A stretch of 64,000 nt of DNA, taken from NCBI RefSeq assembly GCF_964063345.1, contig NZ_OZ061318.1:5890001-5954000 (forward strand), given 5' to 3'. The notes under the pieces are model-generated. The model saw only the letters and a list, made by a program, of their open reading frames with translations. It was not told the DNA's origin and searched no databases. Below are positions 32,649 through 42,043 of this stretch, piece after piece. Source of the stretch: Pseudomonas lini. Lineage in GTDB: Bacteria; Pseudomonadota; Gammaproteobacteria; Pseudomonadales; Pseudomonadaceae. Position numbers and translations under genes: made by a program. Position 1 is the stretch's first letter, and every line of letters begins with the position of its first letter.

Positions 32649-33554
32649 TCATGACTCGTGTCGCAAGGCGGCGATCAATAAGGTCATAGCCCCTGAGGGT
32701 TGCCTACGGCTTGGGTAATAGAGATGAAGTCCTGTCCACAGGGGGCACCAGTCCTTCAGTACCGGAATCAGGTGGCCGGCCTTGACGTAGGGCTCGGCGA
32801 TGTCTTCAGGTACATAGGCGATACCCAAACCGGCAATGGCTGCGTCAAGGCAATCATAAATGCTGTTGTAAATCAGCTGACCGTCAACCCGAATGTTAAG
32901 CTGTCGACCATCCTCCCCGAACTCCCAAGGCCACAATCCACCATGGGTGGGAAGACGCAGATTGATGCAATTGTGCTGCATCAGGTCTTCGGGTGTCTCT
33001 GGTTTTGGTCGACTGGCGAAGTAGCGCCTGGTCGCTACTGCGGTAAATCGCATGTCGGGACCGATGCGTACGGCGATCATGTCTTGGGCCACCGCTTCAC
33101 CCAATCGAACGCCGGCATCGAAACGATCCGCAGCGATGTCGATGAGTCCATTGTCTGCGAACAGCTCGACTTTTATCCCAGGGTATTTCGGTAGGAATTT
33201 CTTTAGCTTTGGCGAGATGATCGATCGGATGGCGTGATCCGATGCGGTGATGCGTACGGTCCCGGTTGGGCTCTCGCCCAGTTCTGACAATGCCAGTAAT
33301 TCAGCGTCTATCTCTTCGAAACGGGGGCCGACCGTTGCCAGTAGCCTTTCACCGGCTTCCGTTGGCGAGACTGAGCGGGAGTTGCGCGCAAGCAAGCGCG
33401 TGCCCAGATTTCGCTCCAGTGAGCTGACGGCATGGCTGACCGCCGATTGAGACAGGCCAAGATGCGCCGCTGCTCGAGTAAAACTCTTTTCGCGGGCGAC
33501 GGCAATAAAGGCCATCAATCCACCAAAGGATTGCTTAAGGATGTCGTCTTGCAT
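32649..33554 (-). CDS. LysR-family transcriptional regulator
   Basis: A 301-residue LysR protein of the CrgA/DsdC-like group. The winged helix is FGGLMAFIAVAREKSFTRAAAHLGLSQSAVSHAV with SVSPTEAGERLL. The effector domain has GTVRITASDHAIRSIISPKLKKFL, DAGVRLGEAVAQDM and YVPEDIAEPYVKAGHL. The gene faces leftward, convergent with the hydrolase. No divergent catabolic gene is adjacent; the next gene upstream is another LysR on the same strand, so its targets are unclear. Confidence 0.88.
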   Translation of the reverse strand: MQDDILKQSFGGLMAFIAVAREKSFTRAAAHLGLSQSAVSHAVSSLERNLGTRLLARNSRSVSPTEAGERLLATVGPRFEEIDAELLALSELGESPTGTVRITASDHAIRSIISPKLKKFLPKYPGIKVELFADNGLIDIAADRFDAGVRLGEAVAQDMIAVRIGPDMRFTAVATRRYFASRPKPETPEDLMQHNCINLRLPTHGGLWPWEFGEDGRQLNIRVDGQLIYNSIYDCLDAAIAGLGIAYVPEDIAEPYVKAGHLIPVLKDWCPLWTGLHLYYPSRRQPSGAMTLLIAALRHES

Positions 33555-33670
33555 GGCTTGAATGATCTTCGTGAGTGCGCATGAACAATAACATTCTGGT
33601 GCATTGTTCGCAGAGCTTACAGCGCGCAGGCCTTGCTATGCGCTGAGATGGTCGTGGCGAGGCGGCAGGG

Positions 33671-34582
33671 CTATTCCCGATCGTCGATGTGGTCGATCTG
33701 TTTGAAGCGTTCAATCAAGAAGTCGATCAGGTGCCGGACTCGTGCCGAGAGTTGCAGTTGCTGTGGATAGACTGCATAGACGTCCGCGTGGGTGGGCATA
33801 TGGTTTTCCAGTACGAGGCGCAGTCGTCCGCTACGCACATAACGAGCTATATCCCATTCCGCTCTGAGCAATAACCCATAACCTTCCAGGGCCCAGTTCA
33901 AGGCAACCTCGCCGTCATTGCAGCACAGGGCGCCGTGTACCTTTATATTTTCCGTGCGTTCGCCGTTAGCGAATTTCCATACGCCGTAGGGCGATTCATT
34001 CTGACGAATAAAGATGCAGTTGTGGTGTTGCAGGTCCGTCAGTTTTTGCGGCGTTCCGTACTTTTCGAGATAGATAGGGGAGGCGCAAAGCAGGCGGCGG
34101 TTGGAGGCGATTTTACGCGCGTGGAAGGCAGCGTCTGGCAACGTACCGAAGCGAATGCCCAAATCGAAGCCGTGGGTAGCTAGGTCCAAAGGATGGTCGC
34201 TGATCTCTAGCTGAATCTCCACTTCCGGGTACAGGGCGTAGAAGGCGGCCAAGGCGGGTCCGATGTGGCGACGGCCGAAACCGAGCGATGCATTCACCCG
34301 TATCAGGCCCTTGGGCGTAGCGCGACGGCTGCTGACGAGCTGTTCTACCTCGTCGATCTGGGTCAGGATGCGGGCGATGTGGGTGTAATACAGTTCACCT
34401 TCTGCGGTAAGGCTCATCGAGCGGGTAGTTCGATTAACCAGCCTCACCCCTAACCTTTTCTCCAGCGCGGAAAGTCTTTTACTAATTGCGGGAGGGGTAA
34501 CGCCAAGCTCTCTGGCGGTTGCGACAAGGCTGCCTTGTTTGGCTAGCAAGTGAAAAAAAGCCAAGTCTTGAGCATTGTTCAT
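33671..34582 (-). CDS. LysR-family transcriptional regulator, likely tartrate-dehydratase regulator
   Basis: A LysR protein of about 303 residues from the ATG at 34582; a TTG four codons earlier is also open. The DNA-binding domain has AKQGSLVATARELGVTPPAISKRLSALEKRLGVRLVNRTTRSMSL. The effector domain has LGIRFGTLPDAAFHARKI and the C-terminal VYPQQLQLSARVRHLIDFL. It lies 70 bp downstream of the tartrate dehydratase genes on the same strand, and LysR proteins such as TtdR control ttdAB in enterics. The assignment to tartrate control rests on position only. Confidence 0.82.
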   Translation of the reverse strand: MNNAQDLAFFHLLAKQGSLVATARELGVTPPAISKRLSALEKRLGVRLVNRTTRSMSLTAEGELYYTHIARILTQIDEVEQLVSSRRATPKGLIRVNASLGFGRRHIGPALAAFYALYPEVEIQLEISDHPLDLATHGFDLGIRFGTLPDAAFHARKIASNRRLLCASPIYLEKYGTPQKLTDLQHHNCIFIRQNESPYGVWKFANGERTENIKVHGALCCNDGEVALNWALEGYGLLLRAEWDIARYVRSGRLRLVLENHMPTHADVYAVYPQQLQLSARVRHLIDFLIERFKQIDHIDDRE

Positions 34583-34651
34583 GCTTGATTCCAAAGTGTT
34601 TTCTGATAAAGAACGGCCGCCACGTTGCCAGGTCGCGGCCGATCTACCAGG

Positions 34652-35260
34652 TCACTTGATGAAGCGAACCTGAGCGTTGATTTTATCGATGATTGCACCT
34701 TTGCGTTCGTTAAATCGCGCTTTGTTTTGTTCGAAAAGGTTATTGCCTTTGGTGTCGATGGAGATGATCAGCGGACCGAACTCCCGGACCCGGTTAACCC
34801 AAAGGGTTTCCGGCATTCCAAGATCCTGCCATTCAGCGCGTTCGATCTCCTCCACCTTGGTGGCCGCAAGGACCGCACAACCGCCAGGGAATACGGCATG
34901 TACGGCCTTGTTCTCCAGGCAGCCTGCGGTGGTTTCGGGCCCCATGCCACCTTTGCCAATAATCATCTTGACGCCGGTTTCCTCGATGAACTGCTTTTCG
35001 AATTTCTCCATTCGCATGCTGGTAGTTGGGCCAATGGACACCATCTCAAAGCTGCCATCATCTTTTTTACGCACAATGGGGCCCGCATGGAAGATTGCCC
35101 CGCCGCGCAAATCTACCGGTAGTTCACGTTTGAGCTCGATGAGGCGTCGGTGAGCCACGTCGCGGCAGGTGACCAATTGCCCAGTCAGGTAAACCACGTC
35201 GCCGACATTGAGCTCTGCGAGATCTTCGTCCTTGATAGGTGTGTTGAGGACTTTAATCAC
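34652..35260 (-). CDS. ttdB: L(+)-tartrate/fumarate dehydratase, beta subunit
   Basis: A 202-residue class-I fumarase-type beta subunit (swivelling C-terminal domain). Motifs are [56 protein letters not shown] and [10 protein letters not shown]. Together with the alpha subunit it dehydrates L(+)-tartrate to oxaloacetate, or another hydroxy-diacid such as fumarate/malate or mesaconate. Its ATG overlaps the stop of the alpha-subunit gene by 4 bp, showing translational coupling. Split alpha/beta subunits of this size match TtdAB rather than single-chain fumarase. An alternative substrate cannot be excluded from sequence. Confidence 0.85.
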   Translation of the reverse strand: MIKVLNTPIKDEDLAELNVGDVVYLTGQLVTCRDVAHRRLIELKRELPVDLRGGAIFHAGPIVRKKDDGSFEMVSIGPTTSMRMEKFEKQFIEETGVKMIIGKGGMGPETTAGCLENKAVHAVFPGGCAVLAATKVEEIERAEWQDLGMPETLWVNRVREFGPLIISIDTKGNNLFEQNKARFNERKGAIIDKINAQVRFIK

Positions 35261-36171
35261 AGGACTACTCCTTCATGGGAGAGGATGTCGTAGGACAGGT
35301 CGGCATTGATGCGGATTTTGCCGCGGCGATGTGCCCAGCAACCGGTGGAGACGGCAACGCCGATGGTCGATGGATGGCGCGCTGAAGACTCGATGTTCAC
35401 ACCCATCACACTGCTGTTGCCGGTCAGGCCCTGTGGGCCGATGCCGACCTCATTGAGGCCTTCCTCAAGAAGCCGTTCCATCAAGGCTGCATTTTCGTTG
35501 GGATGGCTGGAGTCGACTGGTCGCAGGATGGCCCGCTTGGATAAACGGGCGGCTGTCTCTACGGAGGTGGACACGCCGACGCCCACCAGCAACGGCGGAC
35601 AAGCGTTCACGCCGCGGGAGGTAATGACGTCGAAAACAAATTCCGTTACGCCCTCGTAGCCTTGACCAGGCATCAAAACCTTAGCGGAGCCCGGTAGTGT
35701 GCAACCGCCGCCAGCCATGTAAACATCGATCATTGCGTAATCGGCGTCCGGGATAATCTCCCAGTCAAGCCACGGAATTTTGGAGCCCGTGTTGGTCCCT
35801 GTGTTCTTTTCGACGAAGGTCTCTACGGCGTTATGACGTAGCGGGCCTTTGATGGTTGCTTCCAGAGTTGCATTTTCCAGAATGTTTTCAAGTTCCCCCA
35901 ATAGCGGGAACTTAGCACCTGCTGCGATGAAGTACTGAATCACGCCGGTGTCCTGGCAGCTCGGTCTGTCGAGCTTGTCAGCATAGTCCTGGTTTTCCGC
36001 CATGGAGTCGTAGACGGCGATGGCCAGCGGATTGGTTTCCGCTGCGCGCAGTTGGGCGGTCTTCTTTTTTACGTCGGTCGGCAAGCGCTTACCAATATAG
36101 GCAGTAAACTTGGCCATGACGTCAGTCAACGATTCAACGGCTGCTTCTTTATCCACTTCTATTTTCCTCAT
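35257..36171 (-). CDS. ttdA: L(+)-tartrate/fumarate dehydratase, alpha subunit
   Basis: A 304-residue Fe-S hydro-lyase alpha subunit. Three conserved cysteines for the labile [4Fe-4S] cluster are visible: [13 protein letters not shown] near residue 75, [12 protein letters not shown] near 190 and [14 protein letters not shown] near 280. Other signatures are [13 protein letters not shown] and [18 protein letters not shown]. It forms the tartrate dehydratase with TtdB (4-bp overlap). The upstream gene on the same strand ends beyond a hairpin, so the pair has its own promoter in 36172-36250. Confidence 0.87.
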   Translation of the reverse strand: MRKIEVDKEAAVESLTDVMAKFTAYIGKRLPTDVKKKTAQLRAAETNPLAIAVYDSMAENQDYADKLDRPSCQDTGVIQYFIAAGAKFPLLGELENILENATLEATIKGPLRHNAVETFVEKNTGTNTGSKIPWLDWEIIPDADYAMIDVYMAGGGCTLPGSAKVLMPGQGYEGVTEFVFDVITSRGVNACPPLLVGVGVSTSVETAARLSKRAILRPVDSSHPNENAALMERLLEEGLNEVGIGPQGLTGNSSVMGVNIESSARHPSTIGVAVSTGCWAHRRGKIRINADLSYDILSHEGVVL

Positions 36172-36250
36172 CGCATCACTAGGCTTATTGGTTTGTATGG
36201 CTGGTGGGCCTGTTGAAGAATTTCTAATTATCGTCGGCTGCCTAATCGAG

Positions 36251-36281
36251 AGTTAAACCAGCGCGTTGTGCTGGTTTAACT
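36251..36281 (-). terminator. Hairpin between porin and ttdAB genes
   Basis: A perfect 12-bp inverted repeat (AGTTAAACCAGC / GCTGGTTTAACT) with a 7-base loop lies 25 bp past the porin stop. The AT-rich outer arm gives a short U-rich tail. Confidence 0.65.
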
Positions 36282-36305
36282 CTTTCATCTGGGTTCAGAT
36301 TTGGA

Positions 36306-37637
36306 TTACAAGCTGGTCTCAAACTTCAAACCTGCGACCCACGCGTCCTTGACTTCACTGACACCGCCGGGGTTACCAACAAACTGGATGTTGGGGCGCA
36401 CGGTCAGCCATTTGGTGACGCCGAACCCGTAGTAGATTTCCATGTTGGTTTCCGAACCTTGCGTCGGCGTGTAGCGAGGATCGTCATAGTCGCTGACGCC
36501 CGCCAGGTCGTTCATTTGTTGCTGGTTATCCTTGTAACGTTCATTTACATGGATATTGGAGATGGCGACGCCGATCTCGTCATTTGGACGGGATTTGAAC
36601 GGCGCGGTATAGAAGACGCCTGCTTGCACAGAGCGATCAATCATACTGGCGGCTTTGTCATGCACTGTGGCATAGGCAAACACCGACACCCCGCGAGCGG
36701 CGAAGTCTGGGTCTTTCCAGACTTGCTGTTGCGCAGCAATCCATGCGCCGTGTTTGCTATCGCGGGATTTGGGCGCGCCATTTTCTTCAGTGTTGACGTC
36801 GTTTGCGTTACGGCTGCTGTAATAGGCCCCCACGCGGTATTCCCCTGGCAGCCGCCCGGCCCCCAGCGACGTGGTATGGACCAGCTCGATGGGTATCAGG
36901 GCTCCTTCGTTGCCGCTACTGTTGAGTTTGAAACCGTTGCCTATTTCCAGATAGGACGGGTTTTGCTCGTATGCACCAATTTGCGCATAAGTGTTATCGC
37001 TCAATGCAACCTTGACCCGGCCCGCCCATTGAGTGATTGGCCAGTTGTAAATGATATCGCCGGCCCAGTTACCCGGCTGCGCGCCGCAGAACGCCAAGTT
37101 CTGGAACTTGCAGGGAAAGCTGCCGAAGTCCTCGCCAAAGTTCATGCGGCCCAGTTTGATATCCAGCCCGCCGTCAAAGAATTTCTGACGATACCAGAGT
37201 TGCGTGAGGCGCCAGGTCTGGCCGCGTCCGTATACCTCTTGAACCTGACTGATGCCGCCTACCCGAGGATCGGTGATGACATCATTGGTGAGATTGCGCC
37301 CGTTACGATCCGATATCGTGAATTGAAAATCAGCGCCTTCCCAACCGAGTATTTTCTCAAGGTCAAAATTGCTCATCAGTGCAAGTTGGTCGGTATACCG
37401 CGCCGTGGTGTGCGAGTCGTAGCCACCGGCCAGATTCGTCGCGGCGTCGCCCGTGTAGAGCACGTTAAAGGTATAACCCTTTTCCAGTAATTCTGAGCGT
37501 AGGCCGCCCCAGTCTCCCAACATCCAGGGGGACTCGGGATTGAAGGCTTCTTGCGCCTGACTGCTGGTCGCTCCGCAAAGCAGCAGCAGTGCCATTGATA
37601 TCTTGTTCCGGGTAATGCGGTTCGAGTGGGTAATCAT
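36306..37637 (-). CDS. OprB-type carbohydrate-selective porin
   Basis: A 443-residue outer-membrane protein. It has an N-terminal signal (KISMALLLLCGATSSQAQEA) followed by SPWMLGDWGGLRSELLEKGY, the OprB/OprP-family opening. Many alternating beta strands follow, with LGRMNFGEDFGSFPCKFQNLAFCG, NWAGDIIYNWPITQWAGRVK and the C-terminal AWVAGLKFETSL. OprB porins let glucose and other sugars or sugar acids cross the outer membrane. It lies upstream of ttdAB on the same strand, so it may admit tartrate or a sugar acid. The terminal residue is Leu, not the usual Phe or Trp; the last aromatic is Phe four residues earlier. Confidence 0.86.
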   Translation of the reverse strand: MITHSNRITRNKISMALLLLCGATSSQAQEAFNPESPWMLGDWGGLRSELLEKGYTFNVLYTGDAATNLAGGYDSHTTARYTDQLALMSNFDLEKILGWEGADFQFTISDRNGRNLTNDVITDPRVGGISQVQEVYGRGQTWRLTQLWYRQKFFDGGLDIKLGRMNFGEDFGSFPCKFQNLAFCGAQPGNWAGDIIYNWPITQWAGRVKVALSDNTYAQIGAYEQNPSYLEIGNGFKLNSSGNEGALIPIELVHTTSLGAGRLPGEYRVGAYYSSRNANDVNTEENGAPKSRDSKHGAWIAAQQQVWKDPDFAARGVSVFAYATVHDKAASMIDRSVQAGVFYTAPFKSRPNDEIGVAISNIHVNERYKDNQQQMNDLAGVSDYDDPRYTPTQGSETNMEIYYGFGVTKWLTVRPNIQFVGNPGGVSEVKDAWVAGLKFETSL

Positions 37638-38698
37638 CTTGATCTCTGCTTTTGTTTTTGTTGGTCAGATAATTGAGCGCACCCCGCTGTCGACCGAATA
37701 CTGAGTATCGGCCTAAGGGTGTTGTGCAATGGCATTGAGTGGTACGACGCGTCTAGTGTTTTTCGGCGATAGCGACCTCTAGGGTTATTAATTGGATATT
37801 TGGGGGGCGAAACGCTTAGCTAAGCGGGCTTGGGAAGACAGGCAGAAGATTTTAGAAGTGGCTTTGATGGGGCTAGGCGCAACAGCTCATAGGGGGCAAG
37901 AGAACGTGTGCTCATATTTACCTTGGCCATGGAGCGACTCTCCGATTCTGATTGTTATGGAGAAGATTCATTCGTGACTTCGTTATAAATACCTATGAAC
38001 TTTCACGCTGTGCTGGCTAGCGTTATCGAAAATTCTCAGGTCGGCGTCCTACAGCCGAGTTCTGCTGGATTCGCGCTCATGGGCCCTTGATGGTCGGTCA
38101 AGAACGGAATTGATCAGTCAGCATTGGGCATGCGCCCAAGCAGCAATGCTTGCTTTGCTCGACATCAGGCTGTCACCTGCCATTCGCTTGCGTCGTTGTG
38201 GCAAATATGCACATGGTGGGATTTTTAGTCAACAGGCTGTTTTTTGTCTGGTTTCCGTTTTTAGCGAAGAGTCTGATGTTTTTACTGACCATATAGACAA
38301 ATAAATCTCTTAAATTATTGAATTAGTTATATATTTTATAATATGTAAAATATCTGGCTGATGCCTAAAAGCTAATGCTTGTGCATTTATTTTTTTGAAA
38401 AAATCTTATTGTGGGATTTATTTGATGAAATTGAAGTATGAATTCATGGGCTGGACCACAGTGAGCTCGTCGTGGCGCGTCTAACCCAAGGCGCTCATTC
38501 GTTGGAGATGCGTTGTCAGCGCAGAGCGCAGCCTGGCATGCAGTGGCTGACACCTGGCCGAAACGGATTTTTCAATGATGCGCAAGAGTGCTAGATGTGC
38601 GGCAGCCATACGCTGCCGCCTCTTGGAGAAGGGAAGGGGAGGAGCAGAGCCGCGGACGCTGGCTTCTGCGCTGGAGATCGTTGCGGTGAGGCTCAAGC
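37638..38698. other. Long intergenic stretch, AT-rich in the middle
   Basis: More than 1 kb without a gene I can support lies between the divergent-facing porin start and the AbrB-like stop. The part 38280-38420 is markedly AT-rich compared with the surroundings. It contains one element (38408-38420, ATTGTGGGATTTA) like the module-2 sites. A GCGGCAGC/GCTGCCGC hairpin (38599-38619) may end the AbrB-like transcript. The low-GC patch and lack of genes suggest lost or transferred DNA. Confidence 0.5.
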
Positions 38699-39826
38699 CT
38701 ATAACGTTATCCGACGGTAACTGCCCAAGCGAATAATCAGTCGCGCCACAAAAGCTCCCGTCAGGATGACCGCAAACAGTCGTAGGGTCTGCATGGCCAA
38801 TACCAGTCCTACATCGGAGTGCGTGTCCACCGCGATGATTGCCATCGTATCGAGCCCTCCTGGGCTCGTGGCCAGGTAAATCGAGAGGAAGTCCTTGTTC
38901 AACACTGCTGCCAACAGCCATGCGGACAATGCGCACAAAGCGATCATCAGGAGCGCTCCCAGTATCATTGCCGGCAATCGCCGCCAGACGTATTTGACGG
39001 TCATTCGATCAAAGCGCAAGCCAACGTAGCAACCAATAGCGCCGTAGGCGATAGCGAGTAACCAACTGGGCAGGGTGATATGCAACAGGCCACTGATCTG
39101 TAACGCTCCGCCCAACATTAGCGGCATCAGCAGCGCACCGGCCGGCAATCGATTTCCCAACGCCACACCGATTAGTAGAGTGACGATTGTGAGGCCCAGA
39201 TGCAGCAGGCCGAAGCTTTGCAACGCGACGTCTGCAGCATGCACCTCGCTTCCTCCGACCGGTGCTTCCAGCAAGTTGCTCACCAACGCACCGATCATTA
39301 CCACGCACACCACGCGCACATATTGCATAGTGGCGACTACTCGGGAATCGGCACCGTATTCGTCAGCCATCAAGACTATGGCAGAAGCTGCGCCTGGCGA
39401 TGTACCCCAAGCTGCGGTACTGGCCGGGATGCCCATCCACACCAACGCAAGCCCCACCAGCGCGCTAAGGCTGACCGTCACCACGGTCGCAAACAGCATC
39501 ATTGGCCAGGACTGTGCTATCGAAACGAGTACGGCGAGTGTCATCGAATGAGCGACAAGAATGCCGATGCAGCCCTGGCCAAGCTTGAAGGCGTAGCGGT
39601 GCAGTCGAATGCTCGCACCGCATACGCCGAACATGATGGCAACCAGCATAGGCCCCAGGAATTGGCCTGCGGGCACCTCTAGAAACCTCAGCAACTGACC
39701 GCCCGCTCCAGCCAACAGTGCAAGCGCCAACCATTGAAGCGGCGCGGGGTAGATATGCAGGGAAAATCTGGCAGAAGAAGACAAGAGTCGTACTCCAAAA
39801 CGCTGGTCGCCGCGGGGGCGTGGCAT
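38699..39826 (-). CDS. AbrB-type (PF05145, ammonia monooxygenase-like) membrane protein
   Basis: A 375-residue integral membrane protein with about ten hydrophobic segments in two similar halves. The repeat pattern characteristic of the family is seen (WLALALLAGAGGQLLRFLEVPAGQFLGPMLVAIMFG, and a matching second half starting RLPAGALLMPLMLGGALQISG). Conserved motifs are WGTSPGAASAIVLMADEYGAD and TSPGGLDTMAIIAVDTHSDVG. These proteins are often misnamed as regulators or ammonia monooxygenase; a transport role is likely. A TTG at 39784 with GGAG eight bases upstream may be the true start. It is divergent from a LysR gene 80 bp away. Confidence 0.8.
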   Translation of the reverse strand: MPRPRGDQRFGVRLLSSSARFSLHIYPAPLQWLALALLAGAGGQLLRFLEVPAGQFLGPMLVAIMFGVCGASIRLHRYAFKLGQGCIGILVAHSMTLAVLVSIAQSWPMMLFATVVTVSLSALVGLALVWMGIPASTAAWGTSPGAASAIVLMADEYGADSRVVATMQYVRVVCVVMIGALVSNLLEAPVGGSEVHAADVALQSFGLLHLGLTIVTLLIGVALGNRLPAGALLMPLMLGGALQISGLLHITLPSWLLAIAYGAIGCYVGLRFDRMTVKYVWRRLPAMILGALLMIALCALSAWLLAAVLNKDFLSIYLATSPGGLDTMAIIAVDTHSDVGLVLAMQTLRLFAVILTGAFVARLIIRLGSYRRITL

Positions 39827-39908
39827 CGCTATCGATGTGCTGATAATTATTGATACCTGGTTTGATAAAGTCTATTTTCTAATATCGATTGATTGATAAC
39901 TTTGGTTG

Positions 39909-40811
39909 ATGGATATGGATCTGCGTGATCTTGCCTATTTTGAAATCATCGCCGAGTTGGGGCACCTGGGCCGGGCTGCGCAAAAGCTCAACCGCAGTCA
40001 GCCTGCGCTGTCTAAAAGCATCCAGCGGCTTGAGGAGTCTCTAGGGACCCGGCTGTTCGAGCGCGATGGGCGGCGGATTAAGCTCACCCCAGTGGGAGAG
40101 TTGCTAAAAGTGCGTGGCAAACAGCTGCAGCAGAGCGTTGCCGAAACCCAGCGAGAAATACGTGATTTTGCAAACGGTGTGATGGGAAACATTCGCTTGG
40201 GCTGCGCTGCCTCCATGGCTGATCACCTGCTCCCACACCTGACCGCGACACTGCTTTCGCGTGCGCCGCAGATCACCTTGAACTTGGTGATCGGCCAAGA
40301 CGATTTACTGCGCGAATCACTGTTCTCCGGGAGGCTGGATATGGTGATTTGCCCACAATACGAAGCGGATCCGCTATTGCAGTTTCATGCCTTGTTTGAC
40401 GACGAGGCGGTGGTGGTCGCCAGCCGTCATCATCCATTATTCAGCGCCGGCTATGAGTTACGCGATTTGTGTCAGTACCAATGGGTGTTGCCGGCCTCCA
40501 CTGTGCCGGCGCGGCGCTGGATAGACAATGCGTTCCAGTCCAGGGATCTGCCTTTACCTCAGGTACAGATCGAAACCACCTCAATCTCTTTGTTACCACG
40601 CCTGATTGGCGAAACCAACCTGCTGAGCTTTCTAGCCAGGGAGACCCTCGAAGACGTCAAGGGGGTCACGCACCTTCGTGAGGTGAGACTGAAGGAAACC
40701 ACGATGAAACGTACTATCGTCGTGTTCGTCCGCGCGGGCGCCTATTTATCGCCGGCCGCACAAATGTTGCTGAGCGTCCTTAAAGACGATGGAACCATTT
40801 TATTGGGCTAG
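39909..40811 (+). CDS. LysR-family transcriptional regulator
   Basis: A LysR protein of about 300 residues. The start at the ATG at 39909 (MDMDLRDLAYF) is preferred over the adjacent TTG. The winged helix is IIAELGHLGRAAQKLNRSQPALSKSIQRLEESLGTRLFERDG. The effector domain includes LGCAASMADHLLPHLTATLL and VVVASRHHPLFSAGYEL. It is divergent from the AbrB-type membrane gene with an 80-bp shared promoter region, the classical LysR arrangement, so it most likely controls that gene. The downstream MFS gene is convergent. Confidence 0.86.
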   Translation: MDMDLRDLAYFEIIAELGHLGRAAQKLNRSQPALSKSIQRLEESLGTRLFERDGRRIKLTPVGELLKVRGKQLQQSVAETQREIRDFANGVMGNIRLGCAASMADHLLPHLTATLLSRAPQITLNLVIGQDDLLRESLFSGRLDMVICPQYEADPLLQFHALFDDEAVVVASRHHPLFSAGYELRDLCQYQWVLPASTVPARRWIDNAFQSRDLPLPQVQIETTSISLLPRLIGETNLLSFLARETLEDVKGVTHLREVRLKETTMKRTIVVFVRAGAYLSPAAQMLLSVLKDDGTILLG

Positions 40812-40849
40812 CGGATGCTCTTGGCAGCCGCTTGCATCGATCGGGCCTA

Positions 40850-42043
40850 TCAAGCCGGCGAGGACTGGGTGAGCCGCTCACCGTTTCCAACCACCAGTGC
40901 TGCCAGGATGAGCAGTGCGCTGCCGCCGATTAGAGGGGCAGCCACCGACACATGATCCAATAGGCTCCCGCCGAACGCGCCGCCGATCATGATCGCCATC
41001 TGAATAGCTGCAACCATCAACCCACCGCCGGTTTCTGGCTCATCGCTCACTTCTTTGGCCAGCCAGGTCGACCAGCATACCGGGATGGCTGAGTACAGCA
41101 TCCCCCAGCCAAACATCATGATGGCGGCGGCAGCGAAGATGTATCCGAGCTCGGCCAAAGCTACCGTCATGACAGCCAGGGCCACTGGCAACCAGCGCAA
41201 CAGTTGAAAGAGAAACTGTTTTTCCAGCAGCCGACTGACGAGGTATGTACCTCCGAAACCGGCGATACCCAGGCTTAAGAGCAAAACCGACAGTTGGGTC
41301 GAGTCAACGCCAGTGACTTGTTCCAGAAATGGGCGCAAGTAGGTGAAGGCGGTAAACGTACCACCGAAAGTCAGCATGGCGGCCAGCAGACCGAACATTA
41401 CATTTCTGCGTTTCAGTACGCCGAACAGCCTGGAAAGGGGAATGGTTTTTTCTGGCTGCATCTTGGGCAAGCTTTTGTATTGCCAGATCACGTTAATGAT
41501 GACAATCGGCACCAGCGCAGCGAACACGAAGCGCCATCCCAAATGGCCTCCCACGTAAGCCCCAATCGGCGCGGCAAATGCAGCGGCCACCGAATGCCCC
41601 ATGTAAATCATGCCTAAGGCTTTAGGCACCGAATCCTCGGGGACTATTCGCAGGACAGTGGCAGTGGATAAAGCCCAGAAGCCGCCGATGGCGACCCCCA
41701 AGAAGGCTCGGGCAATCATCAACCAAGTGAAGCCAGGCGCCAGAGCGATGACTACCAGCGAAACAAGCATCAGCACGGTCATTGAAATCAGGACATGACG
41801 TCTATCGAAGCGTCCGGCGATAGAGGCGATGCAGAGGCTTGCCACCACCGCAAAGAAACCGGAAATGGAAATCGCCTGTCCAGCCATCCCTTGAGAAGTA
41901 TGAAGGTCGTTGGCGATTGGAGTCAGCAGACTCACGGGCATGAACTCTGCCGCGATCAACAGAGCGACGCAGAGTGTCAAAGACCCCACGGCGCTCCAGA
42001 TCCGGCTATCGGCCTGGGCCGAAGTAAAAGTTGAGGTAGTCAT
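40850..42043 (-). CDS. MFS transporter, DHA1 family (purine/arabinose efflux-like)
   Basis: A 397-residue transporter from the ATG at 42043 (MTTSTFTSAQADSRIW), preferred over an in-frame start 13 codons upstream because of GGGAACAACG in front. Twelve helices are apparent. DHA1 motifs are CVALLIAAEFMPVSLLTPIANDL, IASIAGRFDRRHVLI and IGGFWALSTATVLRIVPEDSVPKALG. These fit the NepI/YdhP-like efflux subgroup. It is opposite the tartrate dehydrogenase gene, with the remains of a LysR gene between them. Confidence 0.82.
   Translation of the reverse strand: MTTSTFTSAQADSRIWSAVGSLTLCVALLIAAEFMPVSLLTPIANDLHTSQGMAGQAISISGFFAVVASLCIASIAGRFDRRHVLISMTVLMLVSLVVIALAPGFTWLMIARAFLGVAIGGFWALSTATVLRIVPEDSVPKALGMIYMGHSVAAAFAAPIGAYVGGHLGWRFVFAALVPIVIINVIWQYKSLPKMQPEKTIPLSRLFGVLKRRNVMFGLLAAMLTFGGTFTAFTYLRPFLEQVTGVDSTQLSVLLLSLGIAGFGGTYLVSRLLEKQFLFQLLRWLPVALAVMTVALAELGYIFAAAAIMMFGWGMLYSAIPVCWSTWLAKEVSDEPETGGGLMVAAIQMAIMIGGAFGGSLLDHVSVAAPLIGGSALLILAALVVGNGERLTQSSPA

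Noticed and set aside
36459..37490. A 343-codon open frame on the plus strand
   Set aside because: It is antisense to the OprB porin, which has clear family motifs and a signal peptide.
37792..38304. Two short plus-strand frames in the gene-free kilobase
   Set aside because: No conserved motif, no good ribosome site and unusual composition. Not supportable as genes.
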